Shown in pieces: positions 34,246 through 45,802 of a stretch of 64,000 nt of DNA. The DNA is from Ursus arctos. Lineage: Eukaryota > Chordata > Mammalia > Carnivora > Ursidae. The notes beneath the pieces are model-generated. The model ran no database searches and had not been told where the DNA came from. It saw nothing but the letters and a program-made list of their open reading frames with translations. Made by a program: the position numbers and the translations under genes. Within the stretch, counting starts at the first letter, position 1, and the number at the start of each line of letters is the position of its first letter. The DNA lies in the NCBI RefSeq assembly GCF_023065955.2, contig NW_026622852.1:6480423-6544422 (forward strand). Reading direction: 5' to 3'.

Positions 34246-34409
34246 AAACAATATGGCACATTTTTCTGTACTCCATGGTTTTAGATAAAAATCTATCATT
34301 CAACTAGTTTTCTCTTTTAAATAACCAACAATCACTCTTGATGTTATCAATTTCATTGTCAAAGAGATTTGATTCAATTTAACATCTCTTAATAAATCTA
34401 GGGCTCAAT

Positions 34410-34617
34410 TTATTTTTGGATTTATTTATTTATTTGAGAGAGAGAGAGGGAGCATGCAAATCACAAGCCATGAGAGGGGCAAAGGGAGAGAATCTTGATG
34501 CAGACCCCCTGCCCAGCAGGGAGCCTGACCAGGGCTCGAACCCATGACCCATGAGATCATGACCGGAACCAAAACCAAGAGCAAGATACTTAGCCAAATG
34601 AGCCACTCAGGTGCCCC
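34410..34617 (-). mobile_element. Can-SINE, antisense, older subfamily
   Basis: Tail ttggatttatttatttattt, middle 'cagcagggagcctgaccagg', head 'atgagccactcaggtgcccc'. Flanks show only a weak direct repeat. Confidence 0.9.
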
Positions 34618-35196
34618 CATAACTCAATGTTTAAAAAGTAGTCTTTGCAAAGATTTTCATCCTTATCAAAATATTTTTCTTCCAAATGAAAGAGGACAGA
34701 GTCAGAATTTTCACAGGTATACTTTAACACCTTTCTTGTATGCGGCACTCAGCAACTATATTAACTACTTGCTAAAAAGTGCTAAATCTGTATGTATGAA
34801 GCCTGACCAACAGCAGTAACATACATTAGCCTTGAAGTGCTCTGTGTTTTTGTGGCCTTTTCTCCAAAGAGCTGATCCATTATCCCTATTTGCTTTATCC
34901 ATGCACTAGTTCAGCCAGGTATGAAAACTCAATCTCCTAGTGGATTTCTTTCAGTTTTGAGAAAGTCCGTCTCCAGTACAAAGATGCTGGACCTTGACTG
35001 TTTTTTAAAACAAAAGTACCAGCTTATGGGTTAAAGGTTGTTTATACTATAGTGTAACCCCAAGACTCTAAAGCCAAAGACAACTTTTTCCTTTGATTCA
35101 TGATGCACATCTCATTCCCTAGTTTAGACTTTTATTCTTTTTAAAAAACAATTTCTGTCTTTTGCATTTCAATTTGCCATATATGTCAATAAGTTT
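34618..35196. other. Unique sequence
   Basis: No gene or repeat recognised. Confidence 0.45.
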
Positions 35197-35660
35197 TGCT
35201 GTAAAACAAATTACCCCTAAATTAGTGGCTTAAAACAATAACCATGTATATATCTTATACTTCTGTGAGTTGGAAATTAAGGATGGGCTCAGGTAAGTGT
35301 TTTTTGTGCTCTCTGTTGGGTACACAAAATCAGATGATGGTTTAGGCTGCCTAGCTAGTCCAGTAGGTGCCAGGTTGAATAGCTTGTCTCTGCCCCATGT
35401 GGTTTCTTCACTGAGCCAGTTCAGGCTTTTCCATACATCAGTGTGAGGGTCAAGAGGAGAAACACACAAAAAGTCTTGAAGTCCTGGCTCAGAACTGGCA
35501 CATTACTTCTACCATATGGTCTGTGTCAAAGAAAAAATAATAGTTTAAAGAAACTAAAGAAACAGGGAGATAGGCCATCCACGCTTGAGGAGTGGAGATT
35601 CACAGTCATATCATAAAGGCACTTTTACTCGAAGGAAATAAATTATGGCCAATTTGACAA
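35197..35660 (-). repeat. Probable MaLR (MLT1-type) LTR fragment, antisense
   Basis: taaaacaaattacccctaaa, then 'ttagtggcttaaaacaataa', 'tctgtgagttggaaattaag', 'ggatgggctcagg' and, near the right end, 'cttgaggagtggagattcac' follow the antisense order of ERVL-MaLR LTRs. Diverged and without internal genes. The family is judged by eye. Confidence 0.6.
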
Positions 35661-35896
35661 TCCTGTACAGTGCTTTTGCCCCCATATTCCTTCATTTTTT
35701 ATTTCTATTAGTTTTAATTATTTTAATCATTATTTTAAAATCTTTTAAGTAATAATTTAAAATGGTAATTCTATTAACTCACATTTTAGATTGCTAATCA
35801 TCCTGTTTATTGTGGTTAATGATTATTTCCTTATGTAGTTGGTAATTTTTACTGTGAAATTCAATTTCAAACAGAAAGAAATTTTATATGTAGGGA

Positions 35897-35933
<37 letters not shown>

Positions 35934-36581
35934 GTGGTGGTGGTGAAAGTGGGGGAAGCATCTCTTTTCCCATGGGATATGAAACTTTTGCTAAAGATTT
36001 GTGGGGTTTTTTTGGCTTGTTTTTTTTTTGTTCTGTTTTGTTTTGTATTTTTTCTATGTTCCCCTGAAGTTCTATGTGTCCAAAAACATTATTGGAAGAT
36101 TCCCACGTAAGTGATATGAAATCTTACTCTATACTCACAAAATGAGTTTCTTTTCTTTCTCAAAATATCAGGCAGAGATAACCATCCATGTTGCTTATCA
36201 GTGCAAATAGCAGACTTTTCTAGTATGCATTTATTAGTGTGGAAATTTTTTTCGGGCTTCAGCTGGTCAGGCCTTTTAGTTTCAGCTGCCCAATTTGAAG
36301 ATACGATGATAAAATAATGGCTTCAAGCTCTTTCCCAGTACTTATATCCTCAGCATTCCAAGGCTTTCATGGTATCAGCTGTGCATTTATGTTTCTTGTC
36401 TGAAACCCACACTTTTGTTTTTCTTTTTTTCTGACACAAAGGGATTTTTCTTTCTTTTATATTTAACTTTTTCATGGTTGCTCTTGTATTTTACTTTAAA
36501 ATTTCTGTGTTTGAAGCAGGATGGATATTCTATATTAGTTCTCTCTAAAACTATCCCCAAATATTATGAGAAGTGTTTTTA
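35661..36581. other. Unique sequence around a (GT)n tract
   Basis: Apart from the microsatellite at 35899-35930, no gene or repeat recognised. Confidence 0.4.
35899..35930. repeat. (GT)n microsatellite
   Basis: Sixteen uninterrupted GT units. Confidence 0.98.
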
Positions 36582-36670
36582 GGTGCTCTCTATGTTCAGT
36601 GTGGGGCTTGAACTCACGACCTGAGATCAAGAGTCACAAACTCTACTGACTGAGCTAGCCAACCACCCTG
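36582..36670 (-). repeat. Can-SINE head fragment, antisense
   Basis: gtggggcttgaactcacgac, then 'ctgagatcaagagtcacaaa' and 'tactgactgagctagccaa' match the tRNA-like half of an old Can-SINE in antisense. The CT-rich half and A tail are missing. Confidence 0.7.
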
Positions 36671-37359
36671 TGAGAAATGACATTTGTTTGTTTGCTTGTT
36701 TTTAACTGTAGCACTCATCAGGACTATAAGACATACTTCCATTAGTAATAGTGATTCATTATGAAAGTTGACCTTAGTGTTTAAATATACCATCCATGCC
36801 TGTCCTAAACATTAGATAGTGCTTCCATTTTAAGTGAATCCTCAGGTTTTTATCAATAAACATGCTTCGTTAGGAAACAAACATTATCTCCTTTTATCTA
36901 CTGTGGCCTTGAAGTCACATTAAAGCTCAGGGGTGCTATAGCTGGTTAAACTCACTTTTAAAATTCTGACTTTCTCTATTGACATACTCCTTATAGATTG
37001 CTGTCTCAATATCAGAAGAGTTTCCCAAACCAACAGAGCTGCCTTTTATGTGTGCAGAGAGTCCACAGGCTGGTAATTTTAAGTGAAAGTCTTTGAGCCT
37101 TTACCTAGCACACTGTAATCCTAGGGCAGGAATGTCTCTTCCAGATTATACTTTATATATACATTTTGTGGTGGAGTAGACTGTTACTCCAACAGAGTTT
37201 CAACAAACGCTAGTCCCAGGAGTAAATGAGTAAAAAAATTAGGCAGATGGTTGAACAATTTTGAAAAAATGCTACATCCTATTCCACTTTGGAGTATTTA
37301 TAATGCATATTCATATTATAAAAAGGTTCTGAAAATTCTGCCATTAAAGAACTTGATTT
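36671..37359. other. Unique sequence
   Basis: No gene or repeat recognised. 36890-37120 is a mixed-composition block that might be conserved, without further evidence. Confidence 0.4.
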
Positions 37360-37392
37360 ATTTTTTAACCTTATATTTTTAAGATTTTATTT

Positions 37393-37588
37393 ATTTTTAT
37401 TTCTTTAAAGATTTTATTTATTTATTTGACAGAGAGAAAGAGTACAAGCAGGGGGAGCAGCAGAGGGAGAGGGAGAAGTAGGATCCCCAACGAGCAGGGA
37501 GCCCGATGTGGGGCTCCATCCCAGGACCCTGGGATCAGGACCTGAGCCAAAGGTGGATGCTCAACTGACTGAGCCACCCTGGTGCCCC
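37393..37588 (-). mobile_element. Can-SINE, antisense, 13-bp TSD
   Basis: Tail 'aaagattttatttatttatt', middle 'aacgagcagggagcccgatg', head 'tgagccaccctggtgcccc'. Direct repeat taagattttattt at 37380-37392 and 37589-37601. Inserted in the 3'UTR of the old L1. Confidence 0.9.
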
Positions 37589-38714
37589 TAAGATTTTATT
37601 TTTAGAACCATTTTTGGTTTACAATAATATTGAGAAACAGGTATAGAAATTTCCCATTATTAACACCTCGCCAGAATTTTTTTTTTCTTAACAAAGAATG
37701 AATCTACAATGGTACATCAAAATCACCCAAAATCTATAGTTTACATTATGGTTCACTTTTGGTGTTGTATATTTTATGGGTTTGGACAAATGTGTAATGA
37801 TATGTATCCATCCATATAATATCATATTTTACCTGCCCTAAAAATCCTCTGTGCTCTGCCTATTCATATTTCCCCCCTAATTCCATAGCAGCCAGTGATT
37901 TTTTTAAGTTTTTCATTGTCTCCATAGTTTTGACTTTTCTAGGATGTTTTATAGCTAAAATCATATAATATGTGACCTTAAATGATTGGCTTCTTCACTT
38001 AGTGATATGCAGTTAAGGTTCTCCCACATCTTTTCATGGTTTGATAGCTTCTTTCTTTTTCGCACTGAATAATATTCCATTTTCTGGGTGTACCACAGTT
38101 TATTTATCCATTTATTGCTAAAGGACGTCTTTGTTGCTTCCAAGTTTTGATAATTATGAATACAGCTGCCATAAATGTCTATGTGGAGGTTTCTGTGTAG
38201 ACATAAGTTTTCAACTCCTTTGGGTAAATAAGGAGTGTGTTTGCTGGGTCATATGGTATAAGTATGTGTAGTTTTCTAAGAAGCCACCAAAATGTCTTTC
38301 AGACTAGCTGTACCATTTTTCATTTCCACTAGCAATGAGTGAGAATTCCTATGGCTCCACATAATGTCAGTATTGGGTGTTGTCAGTGTTCTGGATTTTG
38401 GCCATTGAATGGATGTGTAGTGGTATTCTTTTGTTGTTTTAATTTTCATTGCCTGATGACATATGATGTGAAGCATCTTTTCATGTATGAATTTTCCATC
38501 TTTGTATCTTCTTCGGTGGGGTTTCTATTCAAGTCTCTGGCCAATTTTTTAATTGAGTTGGTACTTTTTTTTATCGTTGAGTTTTTTAAGAGTTCTTTGA
38601 ACATTTTGGATAATAGTCCTTTATCAGGTGTGTCTTTTGTAAATATTTTCTCCCAGTCTGAGGCTTATTCTCTTAATATCTTTCACAGAGTAGAAGTCAT
38701 TATTTTTTTTATTT

Positions 38715-38718
<4 letters not shown>

Positions 38719-38770
<52 letters not shown>
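38719..38770. repeat. (AT)n microsatellite
   Basis: About 26 AT units inside the old L1. Confidence 0.97.
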
Positions 38771-38773
<3 letters not shown>

Positions 38774-39150
38774 AGTTTTAACAAAATGTAGCTTACAAAT
38801 GATTCCTTTCATGGATTTTGTCTTTGGTGTTGTATCCAAAAAGGCAACACTATACTCCTAGATTACTCCTAGGAGTTATCTCCTAAGTTATCTAGCAGGA
38901 GTTTTAAGGTATTGCAATTTACATTTGGGTCTGAATCCATCTAGTTATTTTTGGGAATGGTGTAAGGTCTGTGTCTAAACTTTTTTTTTTTTTATGAAGT
39001 TGTGCACTTTTGTTCTCTTATTGTTTGCTGGAGACTACCTTTGCTCCAATTTATTGCTTTTTCTTCTTTGTCAAAATCAATTGACTATATTTGCAGGGTT
39101 ATGTTTCTGGGCTCTCTTCTATTGATCTGTTTGTGTTCTTTCTCAAATGC

Positions 39151-39216
39151 CATGCTCTCTTGATTATTGTCACTTTATAGTAACATGCTCTCTTGATTAT
39201 TGTCACTTTATAGTAA
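39151..39216. repeat. 33-bp tandem duplication
   Basis: catgctctcttgattattgt and the following 13 bases occur twice head to tail (39151-39183, 39184-39216) within old L1 ORF2 sequence. The copies are identical, so the duplication is recent relative to the L1. Confidence 0.95.
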
Positions 39217-41246
39217 ATCTTAAGTTCAGGTAATGTGAGTGTTCCAAATTTCTTTTTCTCCTTCAATATTATATTGACTATTCTGGGTCTTTTACTTCTT
39301 TCTATAAACTTTAGAATCAGTTTATCATATCCATAAAATAATTTGCTAGGATTTTCAGTGAGATTGCATTGAATCTATAGATCAATTCGGGAAGAAATTA
39401 CATCTTCATAATAGTGTGTTTTCCTATCCATGAACATGAATTATCTCTTCATTTATTTAGTTCTTTGTTTCAGTTTATCAGAGTTTAATAATATTTCTCA
39501 TATAGATCTTATATATATTTAGATAGATTTATACCTAAGTATTTCATTGTTGAATGTTCTAATGTAAATGGTATTATGGTTTTAATTTAAAATTCCACTT
39601 TTTTATTGTTAATAAATAGTAAACCAATGGATTTTTGTTTATTAACTTTATATCCTGCAACTTTTCTGTAATTGCTTATTAGTTCCAGGTTTTTCTTTTT
39701 AATTCTTTCAGAATTTCTACATAGGTGATTATGTGATCTGTGAACACAGTGTTATTTCTTCCTTCCCAATCTATGTACATTTTTTTTTCACTTTGTGCCT
39801 TACTGCATTAATTTGAACTTCCAATACAATGTTGAAAAGGTGTGATGATAGGAGACATCCTTGCCTTGTTTCTGTTCTTAGGGGAAGCTTTGAGTTTCTC
39901 ACTATTAAGTATGATGTTAGCTGTAGGTATCTTAGGTATCATTTATCAAGTTGAGTAAGATTCTGAAAGTTTTTATCACAAATAAGTGTTGGATTTTGTT
40001 ATGCTTTTTTTTTCTTTTTGCGTCTATGGATATTACCATGTGATCTTTACTTTTTAGGCTTTGGTGTGATGGGTTACATTAATTGGTTTTTAAGTGTTGA
40101 ACCAGACTTCCATATCTGAAATAAATCCCACTTGGTCATGGTGTGTAATTCTTTTTATACTTTTTGGATTTTATCTGCAAATTTTTTCTTGAGAATTTTT
40201 TCATCTATGTTTATGAAAGATATTGATCTATAGTTGTCTTTCTTGTAATGTCTTTATCTGGTTTTGGTATTAGGGTAATGTTGGATTTATAGATTGAGTT
40301 AAGACATATCCCCTGTGCTTCTAGTGTTGAAAGAGATTGTAGAGAGTTGGTGTAATTTCTTCCTTAAATGGTATAATTTACCAGTATATCTATCCCACTT
40401 CATATGTGGGAAAGTTATTAATTATTTATCTGGTTTCTTTAATAGATACTGAATAGGCCTATTCAGATTGTCTATTTTTTTTCTTGTGTAAGTTTTGGTT
40501 GATTAAGTCTCTCAAGGAGTTGGTACATTTCATCTGGGTTATCTAATTTGTGGACATAGAGTTGTTGATAACATTCCTTTTTAATCCTTTAATGTCTATG
40601 GGATCTGTAGCAATGTTCCCTCCTAACTTGTGATATTAGTAATTTCTGTTCTCTTTTTTTTTTCTTAGCTTGGCTAGAGACTTATTGGTTTTATCAATCT
40701 TTTTGAAGAACCAGTTCTTGTTTTTTTTTAAATTTTCTCTATTGATTTCCTATTTTTAATTTTATTGATTTTGCTCTAAATTTTATTATTTCTTTTCTTC
40801 TACTTCCTTTGGATTCAACTTGCTCTTCTTTTTGGAGTTTCTTAGAGTGGAAACTAAGATTATTGATTTTAGATCTTTCTTCTTATCTAATCTATGCACT
40901 CAATGTTATAAATGTCCTTTTAAGCACTGCTTTTACTGCATTCCATAAATTTGGATAAGGTGTAATTTTATTCTCATTTAGTCAAAATATTTTAAAATTT
41001 CTCTTGAGGTTACTTCTCTGACTTGTGTTATTTAGAAATGTGTTGTTTAATGTCCATGTTTTTTGGGGATTTTCCAGTTTCCTTTCTGTTATTGATTTCT
41101 AGTTTAAATTCACTGTATTCTAAGAGAAAGAATTGAAAGCTTCCTTTATTTTTTAGTTGCTGTTTTAAATTAAGAAGTTAGAGATAATTATGAGTTTTGA
41201 AGTTTTTCTTCCTTTTTTTTTTTTTTAAGAGTTTGAGAAGAATAGG

Positions 41247-41442
41247 GGCGCCTGGGTGGCACAGCGGTTAAGCGTCTGCCTTCGGCTCAGGGTGTGATCC
41301 TGGCGTTATGGGATCGAGCCCCACATCAGGTTCCTCTACTATGAGCCTGCTTCTTCCTCTCCCACTCCCCCTGCTTGTGTTCCCTCTTTCGCTGGCTGTC
41401 TCTATCTCTGTCGAATAAATAAATAAAATCTTTAAAAAAAAA
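41247..41442 (+). mobile_element. Can-SINE, sense, young subfamily, 20-bp TSD
   Basis: Head gcgcctgggtggcacagcgg, then 'ttaagcgtctgccttcggct', 'atgggatcgagccccacatc' and an aataaataaataaaatcttt tail. The perfect 20-bp direct repeat aagagtttgagaagaatagg (41227-41246, 41443-41462) marks a recent insertion; one G is ambiguous between repeat and head. The same subfamily occurs at 53808. Confidence 0.97.
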
Positions 41443-42634
41443 AAGAGTTTGAGAAGAATAGGTATTAACTCTTCTTTAAATGTTTGGTAAAATTCCCCTG
41501 GGAGGACATCTGGCCCTGGACTTTTGTTCGTTGGGAGATTTTTGATTCAATGTATTTGCTGTTAATTGGTCCTTAAAGTTTTCTATTTCTCTTTCAGTTT
41601 TGGTAGTTTATATATTTCTAGGAATTTATCCATTTCTTCCAGATTGCCCAGTTTGCTGGCGTATAATTTTTCATAATATTCTCTTAGAACTGTATGCATT
41701 TCTGTGGTGTTGGTTGTGATCTCTCCTCTCTTATTTGAGATTTTATTTATTTATTTTTTCTATTTTATTTTTTATTAGTCTGGCTAGGGGATTATCAATC
41801 TTATTAATTCTTTCAAAGAACCAGCTCCTGGTTTCACTGATTTGTTCTGCTGCTTTTTGTTTATTTGTTTTGATATCATTTTTTCCTACTCTGATCTTTA
41901 TTATTTCCCTTCTCTGCTAGCTCTAGGCTTCATTTTTTATTATTTTTTTTATTTTTACTTTTTAAATCTAGCTCTTTTAGGTGTAAGGTTAGGTTGTGTA
42001 TTTTAGATTTCCTTGCTTCTTAAGGTAGACCTGTATTGCTATATACTTCCAACTTAGGACTGCTTCTGCTGCATCCCGAAGGTTTTGGACTGTTGTGTTT
42101 TCATTTTCTTTGAAATATTATATATATATATATATTTCTTCTTTAATTTCCTGGTTGACCCATTCATTCTTTAGTAGGATGTTCTTTAGCCTCCATATAT
42201 TTGTGGCCTTTCCAAATTTTTCCTTCAGATTGACTTGAAGTTTCATAATGTTGTGATGAGAGAATATGCACGGTATGAACTCAATCTTTTTGTACATTTT
42301 GTGGTCTGATGTGTGACCCAGAATGTAATCTATTCTGGAGAATGTCCTATGTACACTTGGGGAAAAAATGTATATTCTGCTGCTTTAGAATACAATGTTC
42401 TGAATGAATGTATCTGTTAAGTACATCTGATCCAGTGTGTCATTCGAAGTGTTTCTTTGTTGAGTTTCTGCTTAGAAGATCTGTCCCTTGATGTAATTTG
42501 GGTGTTAAAGTCTCCTACTATTATTATATTGTTATCAATGAGTTCCTTTATGTTTGTTATTGATTGTTTTATATAATTGGGTGCTCCAAATGTTTACAAT
42601 TGGGAGTATGAATATTTACAATTATTAGGTCTTC

Positions 42635-42949
42635 TTATTGGATAGACCCCTTTATTATAATGTAGAGATCTTCTTCATCTCTTGTTACAGTCTTTGGTTT
42701 AAAAACTAGTTTGCCTGATATAAATGTTGCTACTCCAGCTTTCTTTTGACATTCATTTGTATGGTAAATTTTTCTCCATCCCCTCACTTTCAATGTATCA
42801 GTGTCTTTAGGTCTAAAATGAGTCTCTTTTAGGCAGCATATCAATAGATCTTGCTTTTTTATCCATTCTGATACCCCATGTCTTTTGATTGGAGCATATA
42901 GTCCATTTACTTTGAGATTAATTATTGATAGATATGAATTTAGTGCCAT
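42635..42949 (-). pseudogene. L1 ORF2 endonuclease N-terminus remnant
   Basis: Starts MALNSYLSIINLKVNGLYAP at 42949 and reads openly to 42635 through LICCLKETHF (family LxCLQETH, Q replaced by K), KVRGWRKIYHTNECQKKAGV and TVTRDEEDLYIIIKGSIQ. It is the N-terminal third of the endonuclease; downstream sequence is broken. The open frame extends upstream of this ATG to 43030 but that part is inter-ORF sequence. Confidence 0.85.
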
Positions 42950-43136
42950 TTTATTACTTGTTTTGTAATTGTTTCTGGAGATTTTGTTTGTTCCTTTCAA
43001 GTCTTTGTTGCTTTTGGTCTTTCTTTCCACTCTTTCCCTTTAATATTCCTTGCAAGGCTGATTTAGTGTTCACAACTCCTTTAATTTGGGGGAAATTATT
43101 TATCTCTCCTTCTATTCTGAATGATAGCCTTGCTGG

Positions 43137-43906
43137 TTAGAATATTCTTGGCTGCATATTTTTCCCATTCAGCATATTGAATATATTATGCCACTCTCTT
43201 CTGGACTGCCAAATTTCTGTGAAAAGATCTGAAACTGAACTTTTTTGTCTTCCCTTGTAAGTTAGTGACTGCTTTTGTCTTATTGCTTTTAGGATTTTCT
43301 GTTTGTCTCTATATTTTGTAACTCTAATTATAATATGCCTTGGTATTGGCCTGCTTTTGTTGATTTTGGTGGGAGTTCTCTGTGTGTCCTGAATTTGGAT
43401 GTCTGTTTTCTTCCCCTGATTAAGGATGTTTTCATCCATAATTTCCTCAAATAAAGTTTCTACCCCCTTTTCCCTCTCTTCCTCTTCTGGGACTCTTATG
43501 ATATGAATGTTATTATACTTTATGGAATCACTGAGTTCCCTAAGTCTACATTCGTGATCTAAAATTTTTCTTTCCTCCTTCTTTTCAGCTTCATTATTTT
43601 CCATAATTTTGTCTTCTATATCACTTATTTGTTCCTCTGCTTCTTCCATCCTTATGGTCATTACACCCAGTTTCAAATCTTGGTTATTGCATTTTTCATT
43701 TGGCCTGACTAGTATTTAGGTCTTTTAACTCTGCAGTAAGGGACTTCCTGGTGTCTTCTCTTGCTTTTCTCAAGCCTAGCAAGTATTCTTATGATTGTTG
43801 CTTTCAATTCTGGATCAGACATATTACTTACGTCTGTTTTGATTAGATTCCTGGTGGTGACCCTTTCTTGTTGCTTCATTTGGGATGAATTCCTCCATAT
43901 TGGCAT
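43137..43906 (-). pseudogene. L1 ORF1 remnant
   Basis: Two pieces. 43906-43709 is the N-terminus (TDVSNMSDPELKATIIRILA, then basic KSKRRHQE). 43676-43137 (179 residues) has the coiled-coil segment, the RRM-like domain (IKYNNIHIIRVPEEEEREKG) and most of the C-terminal domain, ending WHNIFNMLNGKNMQPRIF. One frame change separates them. The protein would be the RNA-binding component of the L1 particle; it is not intact. Confidence 0.87.
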
Positions 43907-43909
43907 TTT

Positions 43910-44993
43910 GAGTAGGTCTCTTTTAGGAAAGACTGTTGTGTTTCCTGTTCCTGAAAGTAATGGCTTTATGAAGAAGAGGGCATATACTGTCCAAGGTCTG
44001 GCACTTCAGGAAGTGTCTCTTGTGTATGTTCGGGCACTCTGCTGCTGTGTTTTGTCCTCTTCGTTCCTCTGGTCCTCTGAAGAGTTTCTCATTGCCTACA
44101 GTGGAGAGTGTTTGGACCTTGGCCAGAGTGTAGCAGATTTTAACTAGGTGTGCTCAGGTTTGCTTGTTAGAAGAAATCTGATGCTATTTCCACTAGAGTT
44201 GAAGATCTGCAGAACTCTATGGTCAGTAGACATGATGTGTGCATGGGGCCGGAGGGGGGTGAGTTTGTGTTTGTCTTCTGGCGGTGGGGCCTGATGCACT
44301 GGTTCTCAGGCACACTGGCCTGAGAAAAGCAGTCCCAGCAGAGTGCAGGGGGGTGGACTTTGGTGTAAGCAGTTTAGGCTGCCAGTTTTGGTGTGCTGCT
44401 TACTGAAGTTAGTTTATGCTGAAGGGTAGGGAAGGAAATGGTGCCTGCCAGCTCTTTTATTCCAGAGAGGCAGTATCTCCTCTCCCAGATGCACTCCAAG
44501 AAGGGGAAACTGCCTCTCCCAGTGAGTCCCAGGGTATCCTCAAATTGTGCCATCTGACCCCAGGCTATCTGCCCTACTTCTCCAGAGGAGCACAGCAATA
44601 CCTTAAAGGCTCCACACCAGCCATGTTTTGGACCTCTAAAATTTCAGTCTTTGAGTCCCACTGGTTGTAAAAACTCATGAATATCAGCCCCTCTCATTTT
44701 CCCAGTCAATGGCTTTGGGGAAGTATTTTCCCTGTAGGATTCCCTTTGTGTGCCTCTCTCAATCTCTCTTTCTCTCTCTCTTCTGCCTCTCTCTATGACC
44801 AGGGATCCCCCCCCTCCACACACCCATGATCCATCTTTCCCCCAAACCATGTCTCTGCACCTCCTAGTTGTGCAGTTTGTTCTGTCAGTCCTGAGATCAA
44901 TTTCTTGAATATTCATAATGATTTGATGTTTATCTAGCTGTGTTCAAGGGATGAGGAAAGGCTAAGGTCCTCCTGCTACTCCACCATCTAAGC
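43910..44993 (-). promoter_or_regulatory. L1 5'UTR/promoter region, antisense
   Basis: Sequence between ORF1 and the L1 5' end, more GC-rich than the flanks, with a decayed copy of the 5'-terminal gatggnnnagtag block at 44975-44993. Corresponds to 4145-5292 in the first L1. Confidence 0.6.
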
Positions 44994-45435
44994 TCCAGAT
45001 CTGAATGCTTCCTATTCTTCTAAATTTGTAAAGGGTCTTATGACTCATAATGTAGTCTATCTTGGAGAATGTTCCATGTGAGTTTGAGAAGAATGTGTAT
45101 TCCTCTGTTAATTGGTGGTATTTTTAAGTTTAACTATGTCCTTCCTGATTTTCTATCTAAGGGATCTGTCAATTGTTGAGAGAAGGGTGTTGAAGTCTCT
45201 AAGTGTGATAGTTGAAATAATATACTTCTCCTTGCATGTCTATGAGATTTTTTTGCTTCATATAATTATGATACTCTGCTGTTAGATGTTATAAATGTTA
45301 AGACTTGGTGTGTTTTCTTGGACATTTCACTTCATTATCATTATATAATGTCTTTCTTTATTCCTTATAACATTCTTCACTTTGAAATCTACTCTGTCTG
45401 GAATTAATATAGCTATTTTTCCTTTCTTTTGATAT

Positions 45436-45475
45436 GTGCTAGGATGGTGCATTTTTCCCATCCATTTATTTTTAA

Positions 45476-45516
<41 letters not shown>

Positions 45517-45659
45517 ATATTTATATTTATATTTAAAGTGGGTTTCTTGTACACAGCATATAGTTTAGCTGTCTTTGTTGGTGTACTCTGACAATCTTAA
45601 TTGCAGTAGGATGGTGCTAGGATGGTGCATTTTTCCCATCCATTTATTTTTAATCTCTC

Positions 45660-45714
<55 letters not shown>

Positions 45715-45802
45715 TCATATTTATATTTAAAGTGGGTTTCTTATACACAGCATATAGTTTAGCTGTCTTTGTTGGTGTACTCTGACAATCTTAATTGCAG
45801 TA
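45436..45802. repeat. 178-bp tandem duplication containing (CT)n(AT)n
   Basis: The stretch beginning gtgctaggatggtgcatttt and ending 'gacaatcttaattgcagta' occurs twice, starting at 45436 and 45614. Both copies contain a (CT)n-(AT)n tract, longer in the second. Outside the tracts they are nearly identical. Lies within old L1 ORF2 sequence. Confidence 0.95.

Larger units (their letters stand above)
32143..34409 (-). mobile_element. Ancient L1/HAL1-type element, antisense, carrying a younger L1
   Basis: 32160-32835 matches old L1/HAL1 antisense sequence ('cagtggttgctgtaggtatt', 'taccacttcgggtgaggtgt', 'agccattcttaaaggaaagt', 'tttccccttcattcttgaag', 'ggatatagaatgtaggattg'). It resumes after the young L1 with 'ttaaacaatatggcacattt' and 'actccatggttttagataaa' and fades by about 34400. 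The uninterrupted order across the insertion shows that the element predates it. Confidence 0.75.
41190..44993 (-). mobile_element. L1 with complete 5' end but missing 3' half, nested in the old L1
   Basis: Read on the minus strand: 5' end at 44993 ('tagatggtggagtagcagga'), 5'UTR, ORF1 (43906-43137), ORF2 from ATG 42949 through the endonuclease and linker into the first RT segment, where it ends near 41190. No RT palm, C-terminal domain or 3'UTR follows. Host L1 sequence continues on both sides (about 41147 and 44996) with a blurred possible target duplication (gaaagcttcctttatt against gaatgcttcctattct). Contains a SINE at 41247-41442. Same lineage as the first L1 of the window. Confidence 0.85.

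Noticed and set aside
33543..34259. 238-codon minus-strand open frame as a host gene
   Set aside because: It is the ORF2 C-terminal part of a young 5'-truncated L1 plus about 10 codons of flank.
41205..41230. Poly-T next to the nested L1 as its poly-A tail
   Set aside because: L1-like sequence (sense ggaagaaaaacttcaaaact) continues beyond the run, so the T-run is an expanded internal A tract of ORF2 and not the tail.
41247..41330. tRNA gene at SINE heads (A/B-box-like sequences)
   Set aside because: The heads descend from a tRNA but lack a cloverleaf, sit in front of CT-rich tails and A tracts, and recur many times; they are Can-SINEs.
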